Shown here: positions 8,935 to 19,833 of the stretch, piece by piece | How positions within the stretch are numbered: position 1 is the stretch's first letter | Layout of the letters: every line of letters begins with the position of its first letter | Source: Arsenicicoccus cauae | Lineage (GTDB): Bacteria; Actinomycetota; Actinomycetes; Actinomycetales; Dermatophilaceae | Assembly: GCF_009707125.1 (NCBI RefSeq) | Contig: NZ_WLVL01000040.1 | Coordinates: forward strand, 248,001 to 312,000 | Length of the DNA stretch: 64,000 nt | Direction of reading: 5' to 3' | Notes under the pieces: model-generated | Told to the model about the DNA's origin: nothing | The model's input: only the letters and a program-made list of their open reading frames with translations | Database searches by the model: none | Made by a program: the position numbers and the translations under genes

Positions 8935-9642
8935 TCAGTCCTCGTCGTCCTCGGCGTGGTCGACCTCGGCGCGGGGCTTGCGATGACCGGGGGAGAGCAG
9001 GTCCTCGAGGCGGTCCTCGACCTCCTGCACGGTCAGGAACAACAGCTCGTCCCCGGCCTCGACTGAGTCGTCCCGGGTGGGGGCGATCGGCAGCCCGTCC
9101 CGGATGATCCCCACCAGCGCCGTGTCCCGGGGCAGATCGACGTCGCCGACGCGGCTGCCGGCATACGGGCTGTCCGGGGGGAGGGTGATCTCCACCATCG
9201 TCGCCCCGCCCTTCTGGAAGGTGAAGATCTGCACGAGGTCGCCGATGCTCACGGCCTCCTCGACCAGGGCGGTCATCAGGCGCGGCGTCGAGACGGCCAC
9301 GTCCACGCCCCACGACTCGTCGAACATCCACTCGTTGCGCGGGTTGTTGACGCGAGCCACGGTGCGGGGCACGCCGAACTCGGTCTTGGCGAGCAGCGAC
9401 ACGACCAGGTTGGCCTTGTCGTCGCCGGTCGCCGCCACCACGACGTCGCAGTCCGCGAGCCCCGCCTCGGTCAGCGAGGTGATCTCGCACGCGTCCGCCA
9501 GCAGCCAGGAGGCCTCGGGGACGCGGCTGGCCTGCACGTCGTCGGCGTCCTTGTCGACGAGCAGGACCTGGTGGCCGTTGTGGAGCAGCTCTCGGGCGAT
9601 GGACCGACCCACGGACCCGGCTCCGGCGATGACGACACGCAT
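8935..9642 (-). CDS. TrkA/CeoC-type potassium regulatory RCK protein
   Basis: 235 residues. I choose ATG 9642 because it gives MRVVIAGAGSVGRSIARELL, the exact start of the NAD-binding Rossmann fold (GxGxxG), and avoids overlap with the upstream gene. The TrkA_N domain covers about 1-120 and the TrkA_C domain about 140-220 (LVGIIRDGLPIAPTRDD). The C-terminus is acidic. Such subunits bind NAD(H) or cyclic dinucleotides and gate potassium transporters. It follows a paralogue by 13 bases; the pair matches the mycobacterial CeoC/CeoB arrangement. Which of the two equals CeoB is inferred. Confidence 0.9.
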   Translation of the reverse strand: MRVVIAGAGSVGRSIARELLHNGHQVLLVDKDADDVQASRVPEASWLLADACEITSLTEAGLADCDVVVAATGDDKANLVVSLLAKTEFGVPRTVARVNNPRNEWMFDESWGVDVAVSTPRLMTALVEEAVSIGDLVQIFTFQKGGATMVEITLPPDSPYAGSRVGDVDLPRDTALVGIIRDGLPIAPTRDDSVEAGDELLFLTVQEVEDRLEDLLSPGHRKPRAEVDHAEDDED

Positions 9643-9655
9643 GGACTGGCTGACC

Positions 9656-10318
9656 TCACTCCGTGGGCGGCGCGGCGGCAAGCACGCGCTCGATGGCTGG
9701 GATGTCCTCGGTGGTCGACAGGACCCGGACGATGTCGCCCTCCTGCAGCACCGTGTCCGGGCCCGGGAGCATCCCGACGCCGAGACGGCTGAGGTAGGCC
9801 ACGCGCGCGCCGGTGGCGGACTCGACCGTAGACAGCCGCAGGCCGACCCAGCTGCGGTCGATGGCGACCTCGCTGAGGGCGACCTGGCCGCTCGGGTCGA
9901 TGAACTCCGGCACGGAGCCCTGGGGCATGAGGCGGCGGACGACCCGGTCGACGGTCCACTGGACGGTGGCGACGGTCGGGATCCCGAGCCGTTGGTAGAT
10001 CTCGGCGCGGCGGGGGTCGTAGATGCGGGCCACCACGTGCTCGACGCCGAACGTCTCGCGGGCCACGCGGGCGGCGAGGATGTTGGAGTTGTCGCCGTTG
10101 CTGACGGCCGCGAAGGCGTAGGCCGACTCGATGCCGGCTTCTTTGAGCGTGTCCCGGTCGAAGCCGATGCCCTTGACCCGGCGGCCCTCGAACCCGCGTC
10201 CCAGCCGGCGGAAGGCCGCGGCGTTCTGGTCCACCACGGCCACGTCGTGGCCGCGCTCCTCGAGGCTCAGCGCCAGCGTCGATCCGACTCGGCCGCAGCC
10301 CATGATCACGAAGTGCAC
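9656..10318 (-). CDS. TrkA/CeoB-type potassium regulatory RCK protein
   Basis: 220 residues. GTG 10318 gives MHFVIMGCGRVGSTLALSLEERGHDV, starting exactly at the Rossmann strand; longer in-frame starts upstream add unrelated residues. TrkA_N spans about 1-120, with the acidic NAD-ribose residue in VAVVDQ, and TrkA_C spans 130-220. It is divergent from the KimA-like permease across 79 bases, so the regulator pair and transporter may share a control region. The chemical ligand (NADH, ATP or c-di-AMP) cannot be told from sequence. Confidence 0.91.
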   Translation of the reverse strand: MHFVIMGCGRVGSTLALSLEERGHDVAVVDQNAAAFRRLGRGFEGRRVKGIGFDRDTLKEAGIESAYAFAAVSNGDNSNILAARVARETFGVEHVVARIYDPRRAEIYQRLGIPTVATVQWTVDRVVRRLMPQGSVPEFIDPSGQVALSEVAIDRSWVGLRLSTVESATGARVAYLSRLGVGMLPGPDTVLQEGDIVRVLSTTEDIPAIERVLAAAPPTE

Positions 10319-10397
10319 GGTGAGAACGCTACACCGGGCGCGCCCACCGTCCTCGGCCGCGCCACCGGTGGCGCTCGCCGGGAATACAGTGGGCGTC

Positions 10398-12437
10398 GTG
10401 TCAGATCTAGGTCGTGCGCTCAAGCGCGTCGTCGTCGGTCCCGCCATGAGGTCGGACAAGCTGGGGGAGACCCTCCTGCCCAAGCGTCTGGCGCTCCCGA
10501 TCTTCGCCAGCGACGCCCTGTCGTCGGTGGCCTACGCCCCGGACGAGATCTTTCTGACGCTCGCGCTCGCCGGCGGGGCGTTCGCCACGACCCACTCCTG
10601 GCAGATCGGTCTCGGCGTCGTCTTCGTCATGGTCGTCGTGGTGATGTCCTACCGCCAGAACGTCCATGCCTACCCGAGCGGCGGCGGGGACTACGAGGTC
10701 GCCAACGAGAACCTCGGCCCGTGGGCGGGTCTCGGCGTGGCGAGCGCCCTGCTCGTGGACTACGTCCTGACGGTGGCCGTGTCGATCTCGTCCGGCGTCC
10801 AGAACGCCACCGCCGCCATACCCGCCCTCGACGGGCACGAGATGCCGGTCGCCGTGGCCCTCATCGTCCTGCTGACGGCGATGAACCTGCGCGGGGTCCG
10901 CGAGTCCGGCAAGGCCTTCGCCATCCCCGTCTACGCCTTCATGCTGTCCATCATCGGCATGGCGGTGTGGGGCATGGTGCGCTCGGCGAGCGGGTCGCTG
11001 CCGCAGGCCGAGAGCGCGAGGTTCGAGCTGCTGCCCGAGCACGGCTACGAGGGGCTCACCGGCATCGCCCTGGTCTTCCTGCTGCTGCGGGCCTTCAGCT
11101 CCGGGTGCGCCGCCCTGACCGGCGTCGAGGCGATCTCCAACGGGGTCCCGGCGTTCGAGAAGCCCAAGTCGCGCAACGCGGCGACCACGCTGCTGCTCAT
11201 GGGCGCCTTGTCGGTGACGATGCTCATGTCGATCGTCTACCTCGCCATCCAGACGGGGGTGAAGTATGCCGAGAACCCGCAGGAGCAGCTGCTCCTCGAC
11301 GGCCGGCACGTGGGCCCCGGCTACGTCCAGCACACGATCATCGGTCAGCTCTCGCTCGCGGTCTTCGACAACTTCCCCCTCGGCGTCGTGGTCGTCTCGG
11401 CCGTCACCGGCCTCATCCTGGTCCTGGCCGCCAACACCGCCTTCAACGGCTTCCCGGTCCTCGGGTCGATCCTCGCCAAGGACGGCTACCTGCCCCGCCA
11501 GCTGCACAACCGGGGCGACCGGCTGGCCTACTCCAACGGCATCATGATCCTGGCGGCCGCCGCGATCGTGCTGGTGATCATCTTCGACGCCGAGGTCACC
11601 AAGCTGATCCAGCTCTACATCGTCGGGGTGTTCGTGTCCTTCACCCTGAGCCAGGTGGGGATGATCCGGCACTGGAACCGCCTGCTGCGCGACGGCGACG
11701 GCGACGCCAGGCAGCGTCGGCAGCACCGCACGAGCCGCGTCGTCAACTATGTCGGCGCGTTCATGTCCGGCTCCGTGCTCATGGTCGTCCTGGTCACCAA
11801 GTTCGCGGCCGGCGCCAAGTACGCCATCCTCGCGATGCTGGTGCTCTTCGTCATGATGAAGGCGATCCGCCGGCACTACTCGCACGTCAGCCACGAGCTC
11901 GCCGTCCCCGAGGACGACACCCTGGAGGGTCGCCTGCCCTCGCGCGTGCACGCCGTCGTGCTGGTCTCCAAGGTCCACAAGCCGACGCTGCGGGCCCTCG
12001 CCTACGCCCGTGCCTCCCGTCCCTCGACCCTCGAGGCGATCACCGTGGCCGTCGACCCCGAGGAGGGCGAGCGCCTGCAGGAGGAGTGGCTGCGCCGCGG
12101 GATCCCGGTGCCGCTCAAGGTGCTCGACTCGCCCTACCGCGAGATCACCCGCCCGGTGCTCGGCTACATCGCCTCGATCCGACGCACCTCGCCGCGCGAC
12201 CTGGTCATGGTCTTCGTCCCGGAGTACGTCCTCGGCCGGTGGTGGGAGTCGATCCTGCACAACCAGAGCGCGTTCCGCATCAAGAGCCGGCTGCTGTTCA
12301 TGCCCGGCGTGATGATGACCAGCGTCCCCTACCAGCTCCGCTCGTCCGACGACCTGCGCGACGAGCTCGACGCGGCGACCGCCGCCCAGGACCGCGGCCG
12401 CGGCCTGGTCCACGCCGAGGAAGGCCCCACCCCGTGA
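10398..12437 (+). CDS. APC-superfamily permease, KimA-like potassium importer
   Basis: 679 residues from GTG 10398. About 12 membrane segments occupy residues 35-480, starting with FASDALSSVAYAPDEI, typical of KimA/KUP-like members of the APC superfamily. A cytoplasmic C-terminal region of about 170 residues follows (RVHAVVLVSKVHKPTLRALAYAR..., a USP-like alpha/beta fold). Bacillus KimA is a proton-coupled potassium importer inhibited by c-di-AMP, so potassium uptake is the best inference. The divergent pair of RCK genes supports this. An amino-acid permease is the alternative. The stop overlaps the next gene's GTG (GTGA). Confidence 0.85.
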   Translation: MSDLGRALKRVVVGPAMRSDKLGETLLPKRLALPIFASDALSSVAYAPDEIFLTLALAGGAFATTHSWQIGLGVVFVMVVVVMSYRQNVHAYPSGGGDYEVANENLGPWAGLGVASALLVDYVLTVAVSISSGVQNATAAIPALDGHEMPVAVALIVLLTAMNLRGVRESGKAFAIPVYAFMLSIIGMAVWGMVRSASGSLPQAESARFELLPEHGYEGLTGIALVFLLLRAFSSGCAALTGVEAISNGVPAFEKPKSRNAATTLLLMGALSVTMLMSIVYLAIQTGVKYAENPQEQLLLDGRHVGPGYVQHTIIGQLSLAVFDNFPLGVVVVSAVTGLILVLAANTAFNGFPVLGSILAKDGYLPRQLHNRGDRLAYSNGIMILAAAAIVLVIIFDAEVTKLIQLYIVGVFVSFTLSQVGMIRHWNRLLRDGDGDARQRRQHRTSRVVNYVGAFMSGSVLMVVLVTKFAAGAKYAILAMLVLFVMMKAIRRHYSHVSHELAVPEDDTLEGRLPSRVHAVVLVSKVHKPTLRALAYARASRPSTLEAITVAVDPEEGERLQEEWLRRGIPVPLKVLDSPYREITRPVLGYIASIRRTSPRDLVMVFVPEYVLGRWWESILHNQSAFRIKSRLLFMPGVMMTSVPYQLRSSDDLRDELDAATAAQDRGRGLVHAEEGPTP

Positions 12438-13882
12438 GCGGACCCCACCGCACCCCCAAGAGCTCGTCCGGTCGCCCCGGCAGGACCACCGGTCACGGTC
12501 GGGGGCGCGGACCCCGGACCTCGCCCGCCCGCGAGCGCCGCGTCAAGGGGGAGTCGCTGGTCGGCACGGAGGCCGAGCTCGAGGTCGGCAACGTCGGCCA
12601 CGGTGGCTTCTGCGTCGGGCGCCTCGACGGCCGCGTCGTCTTCGTCCGACACAGCCTGCCGGGGGAGCGCGTGCGCGTCCGGATCACCGAGGGCGGCACG
12701 GGCGACCGCTTCCTGCGGGCGGACGCCGTCGAGGTGCTGGTCGCCTCGCCGCACCGGGTCGAGCCACCCTGCCCGTATGCCGGGCCCGGTCGCTGTGGCG
12801 GCTGCGACTGGCAGCACGCGTCCCTGCCGCACCAGCGCGAGCTCAAGGCCGCCGTCGTCCGCGAGCAGCTGGACCGCCTCGCCGGCCTCGACGTGGAGGG
12901 CCTGGTCGTGGAGCCGGTGGAGGGCACGGGCGCCGACGACGGGCTGGGCTGGCGCACGCGGGTCGAGTTCGCCGTCACCGCCGAGGGTCGCGCGGGGCTG
13001 CGCCGGCACCGCTCGCACGAGGTCGAGGTCGTCGACGACTGCCTGATCGCGACCCGCCCGGTCATCGACAGCGGCGTGCTCGCCACCTCGTGGGACGGCT
13101 GCTCGGGCGTCGACGTCGTGGACGCCTCGGGCCTCGAGGAGGCGGTGCTCGTGCCGCTGCACGCCGACGGGACCGCCGGCGCCGACCCGACGGCGCTCGA
13201 GCTGGTCGGCTTCGAGGACTGGGAGCACGGCTTCGAGGTCTCGGCGCGCGGCTTCTGGCAGGTCCACCCTGGCGCCGCCGCGACCTTCCTCGCAGAGGTG
13301 GTGGAGCTGCTCGACCCCGTCGAGGGCGAGCACGCGCTCGACCTCTACTGCGGCGTGGGGCTGTTCGCCGCGGGGCTCAGCGATGCGGTGGGGGAGTCGG
13401 GGCACGTCCTGGCCGTCGAGGCCGATGCCAAAGCCGTGGACCACGCGCTCGACAACCTCGCCGAGCACGCGAACGTCGAGGTGCGGCAGGGCCGCGTCGA
13501 CGCGGTGCTGGGGCAGGCGGCGCGCGGCGGCATACGGGCCGACGTGGTGGTCCTGGACCCGCCACGGTCGGGGGCGGGTCGACGGGTGATGGGGCAGATC
13601 ACCCAGCTGGGGCCGCGGGCCGTCGCGTACGTCGCGTGCGACCCCTCCGCCCTGGCGCGCGACCTCGCCGTCGCCGAGGAGCTCGGCTACCTCCTGACCG
13701 ACCTGCGGGCCTTCGACGCGTTCCCGATGACCAGCCACGTCGAGTGCATCGCCCTGCTCGAGCCGGCCGGGGAGGCAGCGGACGCCGAGGTCGACGAGGA
13801 CGCCGAGGGCGACGAGGACGCCGAGGGCGACGAGGACGCCGAGGGCGACGAGGATGAGGAGACGGCTCGCCGAGCCCCCTGA
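12434..13882 (+). CDS. TRAM-domain, Fe-S class I RNA methyltransferase (RumA/TrmA family)
   Basis: 482 residues. A basic 40-residue N-terminus precedes a TRAM domain (about 45-105). Cysteines 113, 121, 124 and 203 match the [4Fe-4S] ligands of RumA. The Rossmann methyltransferase core has [13 protein letters not shown] (SAM site), VVLDPPRSG and the catalytic Cys402 in [12 protein letters not shown]. The family makes 5-methyluridine in rRNA or tRNA; the target base is not decidable. The C-terminus is unusual: an 18-bp in-frame repeat encodes DEDAEG three times, giving an acidic tail of about 30 residues. The start overlaps the permease stop by four bases. Confidence 0.92.
   Translation: MSGPHRTPKSSSGRPGRTTGHGRGRGPRTSPARERRVKGESLVGTEAELEVGNVGHGGFCVGRLDGRVVFVRHSLPGERVRVRITEGGTGDRFLRADAVEVLVASPHRVEPPCPYAGPGRCGGCDWQHASLPHQRELKAAVVREQLDRLAGLDVEGLVVEPVEGTGADDGLGWRTRVEFAVTAEGRAGLRRHRSHEVEVVDDCLIATRPVIDSGVLATSWDGCSGVDVVDASGLEEAVLVPLHADGTAGADPTALELVGFEDWEHGFEVSARGFWQVHPGAAATFLAEVVELLDPVEGEHALDLYCGVGLFAAGLSDAVGESGHVLAVEADAKAVDHALDNLAEHANVEVRQGRVDAVLGQAARGGIRADVVVLDPPRSGAGRRVMGQITQLGPRAVAYVACDPSALARDLAVAEELGYLLTDLRAFDAFPMTSHVECIALLEPAGEAADAEVDEDAEGDEDAEGDEDAEGDEDEETARRAP
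13793..13846 (+). repeat. 18-bp in-frame tandem repeat in methyltransferase tail
   Basis: Three perfect copies of GACGAGGACGCCGAGGGC at 13793, 13811 and 13829, with a partial fourth. Each encodes DEDAEG. It lengthens the acidic C-terminal tail of the RNA methyltransferase and is likely to vary in copy number between strains. Confidence 0.93.
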
Positions 13883-13964
13883 CCAGCGCCCCTGGACCAC
13901 CCTGCCCTCGCCCCGGCGGCGTGGGTGGGGGACAATCAGCGGGAGCACCACCCCGCGTACGACA

Positions 13965-13986
13965 GGTGTCTTGACGTCAAGACACC
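13965..13986. promoter_or_regulatory. Perfect 22-bp palindrome upstream of aconitase
   Basis: Core TGTCTTGACGTCAAGACA, extended by matching bases on each side to 22 bp. It is centred 67 bases before the acnA start. It contains a TTGACG hexamer that could be a -35 element, so a bound dimer would cover the promoter. The cognate regulator is not identified. Confidence 0.8.
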
Positions 13987-13998
13987 GCCGTGAGATCG

Positions 13999-14018
13999 TT
14001 GTCTCGACGTCGAGACAA
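13999..14018. promoter_or_regulatory. Perfect 20-bp palindrome upstream of aconitase, second site
   Basis: Core TGTCTCGACGTCGAGACA, extended by T and A to 20 bp. Its centre is 33 bp (about three helical turns) from that of the first palindrome, so both would face the same side of DNA. It differs from the first core at only two symmetric positions, which suggests one regulator with two sites. Confidence 0.8.
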
Positions 14019-14042
14019 TCACCCCTCGTGGAAGGAACAGGC

Positions 14043-16826
<2,784 letters not shown>

Positions 16827-16849
16827 CGACCACGTCGTCCGGCTGGTCC

Positions 16850-16881
16850 TGGCCCGGCCCTCCTCGCGGGGGACCGGGCCA
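16850..16881. terminator. Hairpin between convergent acnA and channel gene
   Basis: TGGCCCGG (16850-16857) pairs with CCGGGCCA (16874-16881), and inner C/G runs extend the stem with two mismatches around a TCGC loop. It starts 24 bases after the acnA stop and 24 bases before the stop of the convergent gene, so it may act in both directions. Confidence 0.7.
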
Positions 16882-16904
16882 CGGTCGTATGCCGGACCGC
16901 GCCG

Positions 16905-18581
16905 TCATAGCGGGGGACGGCACGCCAGCCGCAGCTGCCCCAGCCCCGTCCGGGTCGCCGCGACGGCGATCCGGTCACCGGGACCGAACGCCTCGTCCGG
17001 CTCGTTCCACACCCACGCGCCGTCGGCCCGCCGCACGGCGAGCAGCCGGACCTGCCCGGCCTGGGAGAGCTGGGACGGCAGCATCCCCACGAGCCCCGCG
17101 TCCGGCTCGACCTGCAGCTCGGTCAGCAGCACCACCCGCCGCCCCACGGGGACGATCGTCGAGCGTGGCCGCCCCAGCGCCGCCGCGACGAAGGCGGGCG
17201 CCGTCAGCATCGACACCGACCGTGTGGCGCCGAGGCGCAGTCGCCGCTCGACGCGGGTCGCCAGGTCGTCGTCGTAGAGCCGGGTGACGATCCGCAGGTC
17301 CTCCCGCGCCGCCCTCGCTACCAGGGAGATCTCGAGGTTGACGGCGTCGTCGTCGGTGAGGGCCATGGCGGCGTCGCAGCGGTGGACGCCGGCCTCCTCC
17401 AGGGTCGACGGGTCGCTGGCCTCGCCGATGACGACCGGCACCTTGAGGCGGCGGACCCGGTTGACGCCGTAGGCCTCCTCGTTGCGCTCGACCGCCACCA
17501 CTGGGATCCCCCGCTCCCGCAGGCCCACGACGACCGCGGTGCCGATCCGGCCGAGCCCGCACACCACCACGTGGTGCCGGGGCCGTCCGCGGACGCTTCC
17601 GGTGAGGGTGGCGAGGCGAGAGCTGGTGAGGGCATCGGTCATGACGGCGGTCAGGCCCGAGGCGAGCAGCAGGCCCATCACCTGGATGACGATCGCCGTG
17701 AAGCGCACGGTCAGCTCGGCGTCGTCCGGGTCGCCGTAGCCCGTGCCCGTCGCCGTCGTGAACGCGAGGTAGAGGGAGGTCAGCCAGTCCTTGCCCGCGG
17801 AGCTGTGGAAGTAGGCCGTGCTCGCGAGGATCACGCCCAGCAGCAGCAGGAGCACGATCCGCTGGCGCCGGTCGAGGAGCCGGGCAGCGCCACCGAGCAG
17901 CCCGCGGGTGCGCACCTGCCGGCCGGAGTGCCGGTGCTGGGTGCCGATGACCACGGCGCCCCCGCCGTCGCTCGCGGACTGCCTGCCGTCCCCCACCACG
18001 GCCTGGGCTGCCACGGCCTGGGCTGCCACGGCCGGGCCGGGCCCGGCGTCCGGGAGAGGTCCGCGCTCCGGGTCTCCGAGCCGGGCCAGCACCTGCCCCG
18101 CGACCGATGCTCTCGGACCCACCACCACGTCGCGGCCGCCGAGGCGCACCGCCTGCACCTGGCCGTCACCGAGGGCCGCGCCGATGAAGGCCGGGGCCGC
18201 CAGCTGGGCGGGGGACAGGACGGTGCAGTCGCCGAGCAGGGGGGCGAGCCGCGAGCCGAAGGCCGGGTTGACCACCTCGAGGACGATGGGCACCCCGGCG
18301 TCGGCATCCTCGACCGCCAGGGCCGTCCGCGTGGACGCGACCTCGTCACGACCGAGGACGATCACGGCGCGGGCCCGGTGCACGCCGGCCTCGCGCAGGG
18401 CCCGCTCGTCGGTGCGGGCCGCCTCGACGAGCGTCGCGCCCCCGGCCCGCAGCTCCGCCACGACCACCGGGTCGGCCGTCGGCGAGACCACGACGACGGC
18501 CGGCGTGCGCGACCGGGTCAGCTCCTCCACCACACGCACCGTCGTGGTCTCGACACCGACGACGATGACGTGCTGGTCCAT
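16905..18581 (-). CDS. Potassium channel with RCK domains on both sides of the pore
   Basis: 558 residues from ATG 18581 (MDQHVIVVGVETTTVRV); an ATG nine bases upstream (18590) is an alternative. Order: a TrkA_N-like domain (3-120, without a clean GxGxxG), an Ala/Pro/Gly linker, two membrane helices (about 225-320) around a filter TATGTGYGD, a second complete TrkA_N domain (VVVCGLGRIGTAVV) and a C-terminal TrkA_C-like domain ending in IAVAATRTGLGQLRL. One chain thus holds a 2-TM potassium pore flanked by two ligand-sensing modules. It is probably a tetrameric inner-membrane channel gated by nucleotides. A 16-bp tandem repeat lies just upstream. Confidence 0.88.
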   Translation of the reverse strand: MDQHVIVVGVETTTVRVVEELTRSRTPAVVVVSPTADPVVVAELRAGGATLVEAARTDERALREAGVHRARAVIVLGRDEVASTRTALAVEDADAGVPIVLEVVNPAFGSRLAPLLGDCTVLSPAQLAAPAFIGAALGDGQVQAVRLGGRDVVVGPRASVAGQVLARLGDPERGPLPDAGPGPAVAAQAVAAQAVVGDGRQSASDGGGAVVIGTQHRHSGRQVRTRGLLGGAARLLDRRQRIVLLLLLGVILASTAYFHSSAGKDWLTSLYLAFTTATGTGYGDPDDAELTVRFTAIVIQVMGLLLASGLTAVMTDALTSSRLATLTGSVRGRPRHHVVVCGLGRIGTAVVVGLRERGIPVVAVERNEEAYGVNRVRRLKVPVVIGEASDPSTLEEAGVHRCDAAMALTDDDAVNLEISLVARAAREDLRIVTRLYDDDLATRVERRLRLGATRSVSMLTAPAFVAAALGRPRSTIVPVGRRVVLLTELQVEPDAGLVGMLPSQLSQAGQVRLLAVRRADGAWVWNEPDEAFGPGDRIAVAATRTGLGQLRLACRPPL

Positions 18582-18620
18582 GCCTCGCATCGTAGGGGCC
18601 CCGCCACAGGGTGCCCGCGC

Positions 18621-18678
18621 CGACAGGGGCGCGCACCGACAGGGGCGCGCACCGACAGGGGCGCGCACCGACAGGGGC
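18621..18678. repeat. 16-bp tandem repeat in divergent promoter region
   Basis: Units CGACAGGGGCGCGCAC start at 18621, 18637 and 18653, with a 10-base partial copy at 18669. Period is exactly 16. It lies 31-40 bases upstream of the potassium-channel start and about 100 bases upstream of the metalloprotease start. Confidence 0.92.
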
Positions 18679-18773
18679 TCCTGGGAACGAGCCGGACGTT
18701 TCGCCCATACGGGTGCTGACGTGACGGGCGGTTCCGGCATACGGTCACGCCACCCCCAACGAAAGGCTCCGCC

Positions 18774-19766
18774 ATGTCCCGCAGGCTCGCGCTCCCTGGT
18801 GCCCTCGTGATCGCCGCCGCAGCGGCCATCACCGCCGGACCCGCCGCCGTCGCCTCGTCCACCCGCGCCGACCAGGGCCCGGCGAGCAGTCGGCCGACGA
18901 GCAACCCCGTGCGGACCGCCTCCCGCCCCTCTGCCGGGGTGCAGGACTGCCTCGACCTGTTCTCGGCCGCCCGCAAGAAGGACACGTCCGCCGCCGAGGA
19001 GCCGGACGTCACCCGCGGCAGCGGCGCCAGGGCCTACGGCGTCCTCAAGAGCTTCCCCCAGCTGGCCCCCGGCAGCGTCACGGTCCCCGTCGTCTTCCAC
19101 GTCACGTCCGACCACCTGCTCACCGACGCCGAGCGGGCGCGCTACGAGCGGATGATCGCCGCGCAGATGGACGTCATGAACGCCTCCTACAGCGGGGCGA
19201 CCGGCGGGGCCGACACCCCCTTCCGCTGGCGACTGGCGGGCATCGACTACACCGTCAACCCCGCGTGGTACACCGTCGTCCCGGGCAAGACCGAGAAGGC
19301 CATGAAGGCCGCCCTGCACACGGGCGACTCCCGCACCCTCAACGTCTACACCGGCGACATCGGCGACGGTCTGCTCGGCTGGGCGTACTTCCCCAAGGAC
19401 TACAACAACGGTCGCGACTACCTCGACGGGGTCGTCATGCTCGACGAGTCCATGCCGGGCGGCACCGCGGGCAAGTACGCCCTCGGCGACACCCTCGTCC
19501 ACGAGGCCGGGCACTGGCTCGCGCTGTACCACACCTTCCAGGGTGGCTGCACCTGGTCCAACGACTTCGTGGCGGACACCCCAGCCGAGGCCCACCCGCA
19601 GTTCGACTGCCCGGTCGGCGCGGACTCCTGCGACGCGCCGGGACTGGACCCGATCCACAACTTCATGGACTACACGCAGGACTCCTGCATGGACAGCTTC
19701 ACGCCCGGCCAGGCCAAGCGGATGAGCGACGCCTGGCAGTACCTCCGCGACCCGGTCAAGGGCTGA
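18774..19766 (+). CDS. Secreted zinc metalloprotease, M43 (pappalysin/cytophagalysin) family
   Basis: 330 residues. It has a signal peptide (basic MSRR, hydrophobic Ala-rich core to about residue 22, cleavage near AVA-SS), then a low-complexity stretch. The catalytic domain has the metzincin motif HEAGHWLALYH at 243-253 (His243, Glu244, His247, His253) and a Met-turn, NFMDYTQDSCM, around Met298. Cysteines near 259, 279, 286 and 304 probably form disulfides. These enzymes are exported and cleave extracellular proteins; the substrate is unknown. It is monocistronic and divergent from the potassium channel. Confidence 0.92.
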   Translation: MSRRLALPGALVIAAAAAITAGPAAVASSTRADQGPASSRPTSNPVRTASRPSAGVQDCLDLFSAARKKDTSAAEEPDVTRGSGARAYGVLKSFPQLAPGSVTVPVVFHVTSDHLLTDAERARYERMIAAQMDVMNASYSGATGGADTPFRWRLAGIDYTVNPAWYTVVPGKTEKAMKAALHTGDSRTLNVYTGDIGDGLLGWAYFPKDYNNGRDYLDGVVMLDESMPGGTAGKYALGDTLVHEAGHWLALYHTFQGGCTWSNDFVADTPAEAHPQFDCPVGADSCDAPGLDPIHNFMDYTQDSCMDSFTPGQAKRMSDAWQYLRDPVKG

Positions 19767-19800
19767 CCGCCGGGGGGACGACGAGGCCCGGCCGGGGGGG

Positions 19801-19833
19801 GGCCGTCGAGGGCTGGGTCAGCCCTTGACGGCC
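19801..19833. terminator. 15-bp hairpin built into the 3' end of a permease gene
   Basis: GGCCGTCGAGGGCTG (19801-19815) pairs with CAGCCCTTGACGGCC (19819-19833) through one G-T wobble and a 3-base loop. The right arm is also the last codons and stop of the minus-strand permease. It also follows the protease gene, so it may terminate both. Confidence 0.72.

Noticed and set aside
10407-12413. 668-codon frame antisense to the KimA-like permease
   Set aside because: Composition is His/Asp/Gln-rich and meaningless as a protein; the opposite strand encodes a conserved transporter.
18621-18678. Possible CRISPR or integration site at the 16-bp repeats
   Set aside because: The units are directly adjacent and contain no spacers, tRNA end or integrase.
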